This document shows, in pieces, positions 54,881 to 64,000 of a DNA stretch of 64,000 nucleotides; the stretch's first letter is position 1, and each line of letters opens with the position of its first letter. The DNA lies in the NCBI GenBank assembly GCA_948144175.1, contig CANXME010000235.1:58201-122200 (forward strand), written 5' to 3'. This DNA is from Closterium sp. NIES-65 (taxonomy: Eukaryota; Streptophyta; Zygnematophyceae; Desmidiales; Closteriaceae). The notes below the pieces were generated by a model. It ran no database searches. It was not told where the DNA came from and saw only the letters and a program-made list of their open reading frames with translations. The translations under genes and the position numbers were made by a program.

Positions 54881-55754
54881 CAGGGATGGGGAGAAGGGAG
54901 CGTAACGAGGGGAGAGCAAAGGGCAGGGGGGGAGGAAGGGAGGGGCAGGGAGGGAAGAGGCTGAACGTACAAAGGGGGGAAACGAGGGGCATGGATGATA
55001 GGAAACGAGGGCAGGGGTGTGGGAAATCAAGGGCAGGGAGGAGAGAAGCAATGGGTGAGGGGAAAACAAGGGAGGGGCAGACGGGGGGCAGGGAGGGAAG
55101 AAACGTGGGGCAGGGAGGGGAGAAGCCAAAGACAGGGGCATGGGCAGGCGGGGGCAGGGAGGGAGCAAAGGAGAGGCACGGAGAAAGAAAGGGAGGCGCG
55201 GGGAGGGGAGAAACCGGGCGTGGGGGGGGGGGGGGCGGAAAATGAGGGGCAGGGCGGGGAGGAGGGAGGGGCAGGGAGGGGAGAAGCTGAGCACACGGAG
55301 GGGGAAAGGTGAGGCAGGGAGGTAGGAAGCCAAGGACAAGGGGGGGGGGAGAGTGGGGGGGGCAGGGAGAGGGGGGAGGTGGGGAGCGGGGAAAGGCGGC
55401 GAGGGGCAGGGAGGGGAGAAACCAAGCATAGGGGGGCGAGATACGAGGGGCAGGGTGCGGATTGAGGAGGGGCAGGGAGTGGAGTGGGTCGGCGAGGGGA
55501 AGGAAGAGGCGTGCAGCAGAGGAGGGGAGGGGGGAGGAGAAGGTAAAGGAGGGGAGCGCACGGGCGGGGAGGAGCGAATGGCGGGCGGTGGGAAACGGCG
55601 AGGGGGGGCAGGGAGGGTCAAAAGAGGCGGCAAGGGAGCGGGCACGCGGAGGGTAGGGGCGGGGGGAGCGGATGGCATGAGGGGGCAGGGGGTGTGACTA
55701 TGAAGGGGGGGGACCCGGGCAAGGGTGTGTAGCGGTCGGGGCACGAGGTTGACG
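54881..55754. repeat. 5S intergenic spacer, unit 7 (right part only)
   Basis: It resumes inside the standard spacer just after the microsatellite position and runs to the next 5S gene. The left half of the spacer and the microsatellite are missing. No gene is seen. Confidence 0.9.
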
Positions 55755-55872
55755 TGGTACGATCATACCTCGGCTACTACGCCGGATCCCATCAGAACTC
55801 CGAAGCTAAGCGCCGGTGGGCGAGAGCAGTACTGGGCTGGGTGACCTCCCGGGAAGTCCTCGTGTTGTACCC
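55755..55872 (+). rRNA. 5S ribosomal RNA gene (uninterrupted copy 3)
   Basis: 118 nt, helix I ggtac/gtacc, A box gaagctaagcgccggtggg, intermediate element cgagag, C box gctgggtgacctcccggg. Unlike copies 1 and 2 it has A at position 55, matching the interrupted genes, so it has the same target sequence as the occupied sites yet is empty. Confidence 0.96.
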
Positions 55873-55932
55873 ATTTATGCCCCTTGCTCGGCACGTGCCG
55901 GGGGAGGGGCAAGCGGGAAAAAGAAAGGACGA

Positions 55933-55968
55933 TTTTAGCGCGTCCGATTCTTTTCTTTTCGTTTTTTT
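55933..55968 (+). terminator. Candidate Pol III terminator of 5S gene 3
   Basis: TTTT at 55933-55936, 61 nt past the 5S end, then T7 at 55962-55968, as in the other units. Confidence 0.4.
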
Positions 55969-56382
55969 GCCCAAACAACGACCCAGCGGGGTGGGGGGCC
56001 CCCGGGGAGGCTTGCCCATGCGAAGAAACGCCCCGTGCGCACCACCGTTGGGCGGTTGGAAGCCGCACACGGTCGCGGGGGTGGAGAGCGGAAACGGGCA
56101 GCCGGGGGAGGGTGGGGGCGGTTGGATGGGACTTGGGGTGTACGGGGGGCAGGGGAGTTGAGGGGGCAAGGGGAGGGGCAGCAACGGGCAGGGGCTGGGC
56201 CAACTGAGGGCACGGAAAAGGGGCGGGCAGAGGGTGAGCAGAGGGGCGAGCGATGCAAGGGTGGCACCATAGGGGGGAAACCAGTTGCACGGAGGTGGGA
56301 GGTGAGGGGCGTGCGAGGGGGTGGGAAAGGGGCAGGGAGGGGCAGAATGGGAGGATGTAGGTGGGGGGGGGTGGGGGAGGGG

Positions 56383-56405
56383 AGTGTGCGTGTGTGTGTG
56401 TGTGT

Positions 56406-56446
<41 letters not shown>
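56383..56446. repeat. (GT)n(GA)n microsatellite in 5S spacer
   Basis: GT run followed by a GA run of about 36 bp. Confidence 0.95.
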
Positions 56447-56450
<4 letters not shown>

Positions 56451-57389
56451 GGGGATTGAAGGGTGGGAGGGGGGCTGGTCGTGGGGATGGGCTGATGGTG
56501 GTAAGAGGGCAGCAGGGATGGGGAGAAGGGAGCGTAACGAGGGGAGAGCAAAGGGCAGGGGGGGAGGAAGGGAGGGGCAGGGAGGGAAGAGGCTGAACGT
56601 ACAAAGGGGGGAAACGAGGGGCATGGATGATAGGAAACGAGGGCAGGGGTGTGGGAAATCAAGGGCAGGGAGGAGAGAAGCAATGGGTGAGGGGAAAACA
56701 AGGGAGGGGCAGACGGGGGGCAGGGAGGGAAGAAACGTGGGGCAGGGAGGGGAGAAGCCAAAGACAGGGGCATGGGCAGGCGGGGGCAGGGAGGGAGCAA
56801 AGGAGAGGCACGGAGAAAGAAAGGGAGGCGCGGGGAGGGGAGAAACCGGGCGTGGGGGGGGGGGGGGGCGGAAAATGAGGGGCAGGGCGGGGAGGAGGGA
56901 GGGGCAGGGAGGGGAGAAGCTGAGCACACGGAGGGGGGAAAGGTGAGGCAGGGAGGTAGGAAGCCAAGGACAAGGGGGGGGGGGAGAGTGGGGGGGGCAG
57001 GGAGAGGGGGGAGGTGGGGAGCGGGGAAAGGCGGCGAGGGGCAGGGAGGGGAGAAACCAAGCATAGGGGGGCGAGATACGAGGGGCAGGGTGCGGATTGA
57101 GGAGGGGCAGGGAGTGGAGTGGGTCGGCGAGGGGAAGGAAGAGGCGTGCAGCAGAGGAGGGGAGGGGGGAGGAGAAGGTAAAGGAGGGGAGCGCACGGGC
57201 GGGGAGGAGCGAATGGCGGGCGGTGGGAAACGGCGAGGGGGGGCAGGGAGGGTCAAAAGAGGCGGCAAGGGAGCGGGCACGCGGAGGGTAGGGGCGGGGG
57301 GAGCGGATGGCATGAGGGGGCAGGGGGTGTGACTATGAAGGGGGGGACCCGGGCAAGGGGTGTGTAGCGGTCGGGGCACGAGGTTGACG

Positions 57390-57464
57390 TGGTACGATCA
57401 TACCTCGGCTACTACGCCGGATCCCATCAGAACTCCGAAGCTAAGCGCCGGTGGGCGAGAGCAG
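57390..57464 (+). pseudogene. 5S rRNA gene, 5' fragment upstream of LINE F
   Basis: 5S positions 1-75, ending at the invariant LINE 3' junction. Confidence 0.93.
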
Positions 57465-57816
57465 TTATTCATTAATAAGGGAAGAGCAAATACAAGCCGA
57501 ATATAATGGTTTTTCCAAGACTAGGAAATTTCGACATAGCCTAAGCGCTATGAGGACGATTTATATATTTTGTAGGAAAAGGGGGAAAGAAAGGAAAGGA
57601 AGGAAAGATGAAGGAGTAAGAAGAAGTGGTAGGGAAAGGAAGAGGGTGGTAGGAAGAGAAGGGAAGGATAGAAGAAGGGAACAGAAAGAGGGAGGTGGGA
57701 AGAGAAGAGGAGAGAGAGAGAGAGACTAAGGAGAAGGAAGCACCAAAGGACCAAACACGGCAGCAACCCGCACGACCGCACGGGCACAGCGTTTCAAGCA
57801 CAGCCACTATTGTTTT
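57465..57816 (-). other. LINE 3' UTR, copy F
   Basis: Same as copy E, 352 nt, with no poly(A) at the 5S junction. No gene is seen. Confidence 0.75.
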
Positions 57817-60800
57817 TTACACATATGCATCATATATATACTGCATATCAGCCACACTCTCGAAGCACCCTGTGACGTGGTGCCAAGTTCCCTGCCCCGC
57901 ACCCAGTGGGACTGGTGCGGGCATCCACCCGTCGTCGGACCTCCCTAACTGCCGCACCGCATGCTGGATCATGCATTGAGCCTGCGCGCGCTGCAGTGCA
58001 ACGGAGAGGCGTGTAGTGAGTCCTGCCTCAAATATCCGTGCCGATCCGTCATCCCCCCCACCTCTATCCCTCCTCCGCTGTGCTATCCTCTTTGCGCAGA
58101 GCCCCAGAAACTGACGCAGCGGCTCACTCAGAAGGCCAAAGGTCTCCGCCACGCACGCGTAAAAGTGTGGTGCCGGCTGCAGCCCCTCTAAGTGCGGCCC
58201 CCAGTGACGCAGCTTCTCCTGCACCCGCCTAGCTGCTGCCACTCCAATCTGTGTGGGGGTCGCCCGTCTCAGCTGCACGTTCCCCTCCCGCTGTGGATCC
58301 GCTATGGAGACATCCACAAGAACCATCAGACCCTGGCCAACGTCGCGGCAGGTGAGGTCTGGAATGCGGGAGGCGGTGCCTACACGGCCTGTGCGTCCGA
58401 CTGGTCCCTGCTGTTGCGCTGGCTGCTGCCCTGTCTGGTCCCTTGGTGCCCCCTCTCCGATCGTCTCTCTCCCCCTCTCCTCTCCTCCATCCACCTGTCC
58501 TCTCCCCTCCCCCTCCCTACCCTCCCCCAAACCTCCCGACCCCCCTGCTCCATCCCCTGCTGCCTCTCTCACTCCCTGGCCCTCCCCTCCCAATCCCGCT
58601 GCCCCTCCTGTACCTCCGTCCGCTCTCTGCTGCTCCCGCCCCTGCCCCGCCCCCGAGGCCGAACCTGGAGGCGCGGCGCCCTGGGCCCGCGGCCTCCACT
58701 GGCTCTCCTGCTGCTGCCTGTGCCGTCCCCCCTCCCCGTCCTGGCCCGTCTGCTCCCCCTGCCGTCCCCTCTGCCCACCTGTCCCTCGCTCCACCTGACC
58801 CCGCAGCTGGTGCCGTCCCCACTGTCCCCCGCCACCCGGCTGTCCCGCCTCGCCTCTCCGCTCCCCCGGTCCCTCAGCCCGTGTCCCCTCTCCCACCACT
58901 GGCTGTCCCAGTAGTCTCGCTCGAGCCGCCTCCAACTGTGTGAACAGCGTAGAGTCCTCCACCTTTACCGCGAAGCCCGCCTCGACCGCAAAGTCTCGAA
59001 GCATGTACTTCACCGTGTCGTGGATGGTAGTGGCGACCCCGTAACGCGGGCACCGAACCGCGTGATGAGGCACCGTCATGTCGTCAATCGCCTGTCCGCA
59101 GGAGCACTGACCTGCAAGGGCTAACTGGGGGATAGGGAGACCAAGACGAGAAGATGAAGCCGCCTGCCACAGCGCCTCCGGGATGCGCAGTGGGTCGGCG
59201 TACGGCACCGACGTCAACCACGCTCCTGCACCTCCGCCCTGAAGGGAAGTCAAACGGGCAAGGTGCAAGGGAGAGGTGTGACGGGCACGCACGGCCTCCA
59301 AGGCATGCGCCTCCAGAAGACGGCTCGCTCCTGCAAAAAGGGAATCGGGGGAGGCAGAAGCGCAAGAGGGCCAGGGGGGAAGGAGAGAGAGAACGTCAGG
59401 AGGGAGACCCTCTAGCGCCGTCTGCAGAGCCCGGTCGATCTGCTCTGGCTCACCTGAAGCGAAGCTCTGCCGAAACACCTCGCCACACGCAGGGAGAGAA
59501 CAGAGAATGGGTGCACACTGCACCCAGGAGCACACGAAACTCACCGGGGCAATGCGCGCCATGCGACGAATGCCGAAACCCCCGAGACGGATGGGGAGGA
59601 AGATCTGGTCTAGGGCGGCCTCTCGGACGTCCTCGCGACAAGCCCAGGTCCCTGAAGCTAAAAGCTGCTGAAAAGTCTCTCCCAGGCGTGCGTCCCACCG
59701 TGTAAAACTGGAGATCACTGCGGGCGAAGGAGGGACGGTCCTCGACAGGTACTGCGGACGAGTGCTGACACACGCCGAAAGAAGGCGGGCAGCTGTCTGG
59801 GGCTGGCGCAACCTCGGAAGCCAAGGTAGCACCCGCCCCATCCTCTCGAGACGATCCGGGAGACTCTGCTCCACGAACGAAACGGTGCCTACCGGTACGC
59901 CTGTCACGGTGAGCCCTCGGCGTGCGACCTCGATCCCTAGGCCCGTGAAAGCCTCCAGATCCCTGGACAGAAAGGACTCTGTCTGGTAGACGAGGCACTT
60001 GTGCGGCTGGGCTGCAAGGCCCATCTCGCCCAAGCGCCTCACGATCTCGGCAAAATGGTGCAGCACCCTGTCTGGGGGACCTAGCACGTACGTGTCATCG
60101 GCGTACGACCAGAGCTGGACATCCCCCTCCGCCAGAACCGGCTCCAAAGCAAGACGCTGTGTCAGAGCGTACAAGAAGGGGCTGAGAGGGTCTCCCTGGC
60201 GAGTGCCCCGCTCCGAGTGCATCGTGACCACTCCCGTGCCTGACCTGTAGTGGAGATCCGAGGGCGTCCCGTAGAAGAGGCCGATGAAGGGGATCAGACA
60301 CTGAAACTCCGGACTGGCCTGCAGCGCCTGAAACATCCTGTCTCGGTGGAAAGAGTTAAAGGCATTCGCCACGTCTAGCTGCAGGACCACCCAGTCTGGG
60401 TGGTCAGCCAGAGCGCGGCGGACGCCTCTAACTACGACCTCTGTCCCGCACGTAACCCCCACCCCAAACTGCTGTGATGCCAAGAAGACCCTCGCCATCT
60501 GGTCACGTAGCTGGAGACAAACTGCCCGAGAAAGAATGCGGACCAAAACCTCGCCGATGGCAATCGGCCGAACATCCATGTTCGACTTCGCCAGAGCCAC
60601 GAGGGTGGAGGACGCTAGCAAGGAGCGCGCAGCTGGAGCGCAACGGCCTCGGAGCCACTGCTGGTACACGGCCAGGAGGAAATGGAGACTCTGAGGGAAA
60701 GCTAGGAAAGTGTCTCGCAGGTGCTCAGCGACCCAACCGGACGGTCCTCCCGAAGAGCCCCGCGGAGCTGTGAAAATCGCGCGGCGTAAGTGATCCACCG

Positions 60801-63800
60801 AGAGCACGAGAGGGGACCCCTGGAAGCCAGACAGCCAAGCTGGGGTCGGCCTCTCCGCGTTGGGGTGCTTCGACTGCAGGCGCTGTATCGTCCCCTGTGT
60901 ATCTGGGGCTGCCTCCGCGGACTCGAGAGCCGCGCACGCCCGTGAGGTCTCATTGCACGCTGCCAGACGAAGGCAACGTGCAATGCGGCGCTCATCTGCT
61001 GCAGAGGGATCGGTGGCGGTGCGTGACCGGTGACCTGTGCGGCGAGGAAGGGGTGTGCGACGGCCTAGTGCATCTGAGACTAGCTCAGCCCACTCACCTC
61101 GACCAAAGCGAGAGATGCGCGTTGCAATGGCAGCCGTGTGCGAGCGGTCGGGTGGCGTCGCTGGAACAAGGAAAAGAGTCGGCGCTGCAGCGAGGAGGAA
61201 GGTAGGGCCAGCAGCCTCCGGGTCCTGGGCAATGCGGACTAGGATCGCACTGAGGACGTCAAGATATCCTCCGCGGACCCTCTCCGGGACACGTCGGAGA
61301 GGGCGTGTATGGATACGCTCGGGCGAGAAGTACTCTGTCCAGTCCACCGAGTCGAGCGTCTGCCACTGTGCGTCGGTGAACTGCATCCCGGTCGCACGGG
61401 GCTGTGAGAGGGAAGGGATGATCGAGGCGGTATCATGGGCAGCCTGCGCCCTGCGAGCCGCGTCCGCAGGATGGCAGAAGGGAATGTGGTGCTGGAGCGC
61501 GCGTCGGTTCGCGAGAGAGCTCCTGCAGGTGGGGCAACTCACGACCTGGTCGGGTGATGTCGCCGTGTCGGCGGGGTCAATCGGGGCCGTGGCGTCGGAA
61601 CTGGCTGTAGAGGGGACCCCGTGGGCGGCCTGAGCTCCGAGCAGGATCGCCTGGGATGAGGGGAGGAGACGACTCACCAGCCCCGCGCGGGGGGGGTGTC
61701 AGCGAAGATAGAGGTGGTGTCGCACAGGATAGGGCCGGGCCTCGTGCCGGTACCGGTGTTGAAGCTGGGGAGGGGGGACGTGGAGGTGAGCCTGAAGTGT
61801 GTGCCGTGGTGTGCTCCTGCCCCTCGGCGGGGTGCGGTTCAAGTGACGGCTCTGCTACCCCAGGCGGAGGGGTCTCGGTAGGGGCGGATAGCCTCATCCC
61901 TACTGCTGGTGACCTCCTGCGCCACGGGCTGAACGGGGGGAGGCGCCACCCCGTCTAGGTGCGAGTGACACGGCCTCAGACCCCGGTCCGTCTCCATTGG
62001 GGTCGGGAGTGACGCGCCTGGCTGAGTGGCGGGGGGGATAAAAGAAGGGACAGACCGGGTGACCTCCGCATACGTCCGGGTCCGGTCCTGTGGGACTGGA
62101 AGGGTGGGGGCAGCCGGAGAGCTGCTCAGGCGGTGTATCGCCAGCAAATCTGAAATGCCAGCCCTCACCTCCTCTGGGGTCTCGAAGACCTGCCTGCCTG
62201 TAGGTGAGAGTAGGAGGGCTGGCAGGGTAGAGGGTGGAGTGGGGCGTGCTGGCTGAGCGGAGCTCGGGTGTGGACCCTGCCCTAGAAGGCCCCCTTGGCC
62301 CTCCCCAATCACCATGGGTTGCGGTAGGGGGTCGTCGACATGGAAGGGGTGGGAGGGATGGGAGGGGGAGTCGGTGGCGTCTGCCATGGGCGCATCCCTC
62401 AACCCGACGGCCCCCCTCCCAGTAGCGATCGCGGCCGCCGCCACCTGGGAGGGGGACACAGCACGGGAGGGGCAGAATGGGGGTGAGTGGGCTGGTCCGC
62501 TCCCATGGCCCTGTGGAGGTGCAGGAGCGGGGCGGGAGTGTAGGTTTGGTGGTCGGGCTGTAGAGGTAGGGCCTGGTAATTGTTCAACGGGATGTGAGGT
62601 GGGGAGGGGCTCTTGGTGGGGGAGGGAGGGAGGGGGGAGTACGTGGGCTGACCCTCTGCCTCCTCTGCCCCTGTTCTTCCGCCGGCGGCCAACCTGGTTG
62701 TCCGCGCCTGTTTGTGAAGGAAGGGGGGGCTGTGGGGCCAAAGGGGTGGGTGGAGGGAGGATGGGTGGTTCGCCAGGCAGGGGGTGCTCTGTGTGCATCC
62801 CCACTCTCCTCGAAACATCCCCCTCCGTGGGAACAGATCGGGCAAGCTGTGTGTGGGGGGTGATGGCTGCCCAACGGGGCCACTCGTGGGGAACCCGGCC
62901 GGGAGAGGGGGTTGGAGGTGGGGGTCGAGGGGCTGGGCCAGTGTGGAGGTTAGAGCGAGGTACAAACGGTGGGGGGAGAGAGATTTGTGTGGGCTCTGTG
63001 GTGGCCTCTCCTGTGGGCCCCTCTACCCGGGTGCCGCCGCTCCCATGAGCCTGGGGCGCAAGCCCTTGCGGGTGGGTCCTGGCTGCCTGGGGGGGGTGGT
63101 GTGGGGAGGGCAGCCTGTTGGGTGGGCGTGTTGGGGCTGTGCGGCGACTCGGGTGGTTTGGGTGCCTGTAGCGTGTGGGAGAGGGATTTGGCCGCAGAGA
63201 TGCTTCAACCTCCGAGATGTGTGTACTACCGGGTGGGGGGGGGCCTGGTGGAGGAGGGGGTAGTGGGCCGGTAAGGGGTGGCTGGGTGTTGGTAGGAGTC
63301 GGGGAGCATGGCTCCTCTAGGAAGACCAGAGCCCTGGCTGCTCCACGTGGTGCTCTAAGGAGCCCCTGAGGGTGGGGGCAGAGGTGTGCTGCCCTTGGGG
63401 GTGAAGGAAGGAGTGAGGGAAGGGGCGGGGAGGGGTGAGAGGTGAGAGAAGGGGTGCCCTCGGGTGACTCTGCTCTTGTCGCACCCGCGTGCTCTCCCGG
63501 TGGACCGCCTGCAACCGTGGGGTCAGGCGCTTGGGGACGAGAGAGGGGGGCTGGCCATGGAGCAGCGTGGGGGTCTGGGAGCACGGCTCCGCCAAGAAGG
63601 CCAGGGCCTTGGCTGCCCCCCTGGACACTACCGGGACCTGAGGGTGGGGGTGGGGAAGGTGGTGCTCCTGGGGGCGGGTGGGCTGGAGGACGGGAGGTGA
63701 GGATGGGGGCTCCCTCGCGCGGGCTCTGTCCTCAAGGTCTCCCCCAGCCCCTCCATCGGTCCTTCTGCTAGCATGGGGACGGGCATGGGGGGTAGAGGGG

Positions 63801-64000
63801 GAACCTCGACGTGAGGCTGCAGGGGGGCCGGGTCGGACCTCACCCGTCAAGCGTGAGGTATTGGGCCAGTGGTCCCGTCAATGTGCATCACATCCTCTTC
63901 CCTCATCCTCCTCTATCGCTATCACATCCCCCTCTTCAGTGCCCACCCCCGGTCGGGACCACCCTCCCCTCTCCTTCCCCTGTTGCCCCTATGTCCCCCA
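57817..64000 (-). pseudogene. LINE ORF2 polyprotein, copy F (partial, single-base indels)
   Basis: The C-terminal 1,280 residues, with the C2H2 finger, RT (QLDVANAFNSF, GTRQGDPLSPF, YADDTYVLG), CCHC and PD...D endonuclease, are open from about 61640 to the stop at 57817. One extra base near 61641 (gagcagg against gacagg in C and E) and one near 61889 (ggatagcc against ggatgcc) break the frame upstream. The part beyond (61890-63560) is open in the original frame and encodes the Pro-rich region, and further indels follow to the edge. Whether these are biological or assembly errors cannot be told from sequence alone. Confidence 0.85.

Larger units (their letters stand above)
55873..57389. repeat. 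5S intergenic spacer, unit 8
   Basis: Standard spacer with a microsatellite at 56383-56446 and a long poly-G run near 56855-56868. No gene is seen. Confidence 0.92.
57465..64000 (-). mobile_element. 5S-inserted RLE-type LINE, copy F (5' part beyond window edge)
   Basis: The 3' portion of a LINE almost identical to E and C. It includes the 3' UTR (57465-57816) and ORF2 back to the start of the Ala-rich region. Single-base differences accumulate sharply after about 63500, suggesting lower sequence quality towards the window end. Confidence 0.9.

Overview
The window is part of a tandem 5S ribosomal RNA gene array that has been heavily colonised by one family of large non-LTR retrotransposons (LINEs). 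All assignments rest on reading the sequence and on family knowledge; no database search was possible. The 5S sequence (about 118 nt, with a gggtgacctcccgggaag-type C box and a cgagag intermediate element) is of land-plant/streptophyte type rather than Chlamydomonas type. A nested Copia element primed from a tRNA-iMet-type primer site fits the same origin. The DNA is GC-rich with long purine-only tracts, so I suggest a streptophyte (alga or early plant) and cannot name a species.

Layout. 5S genes lie head to tail on the + strand at about 1.62 kb spacing (118 nt gene plus about 1.5 kb G-rich spacer). Nine 5S genes are visible. Three are uninterrupted (27235, 28851, 55755). Six are split by a LINE at one identical position: A (1-6973, left edge), B (8614-25662, carrying a 6.5 kb Copia element at 17387-23901), C (30543-41508, full length, 10,966 bp), D (43166-43512, a 347 bp 5'-truncated copy), E (45165 to about 54770, whose 5' end runs into a blended junction with spacer DNA) and F (57465-64000, right edge). 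Every LINE lies on the minus strand, antisense to the 5S gene. Its 3' end always follows 5S nucleotide 75. In B and C the 5' end precedes about nucleotide 51, giving a target-site duplication of about 25 bp.

The LINE. One very long ORF (about 2,530 to 2,680 codons) encodes, in order, an Ala-rich 11-residue-type repeat region, a Pro-rich region, a C2H2 zinc finger, a reverse transcriptase with the D...YADD catalytic residues, a C-C-H-C zinc knuckle and a C-terminal PD...D restriction-like endonuclease (RLE). This is the architecture of the early-branching R2/NeSL/CRE/R4-type LINEs, here apparently aimed at 5S rRNA genes. A 2.6 kb 5' region with a proline-rich possible ORF1 precedes it, and a roughly 350 bp 3' UTR without poly(A) follows it. 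Copy A is open throughout the visible part. B has a nonsense codon and the Copia insertion, C has one frameshift, and E and F have single-base indels, several of which look like assembly errors.

Interplay. The site-specific element uses the 5S array as its home, and unit-level duplication (C, E and F are nearly identical) probably spreads inserted units. Each full-length insertion duplicates the 5S A box and intermediate element, so the downstream 5S fragment still carries a complete internal Pol III control region. The last 500 bases and the E junction show signs of lower assembly quality.
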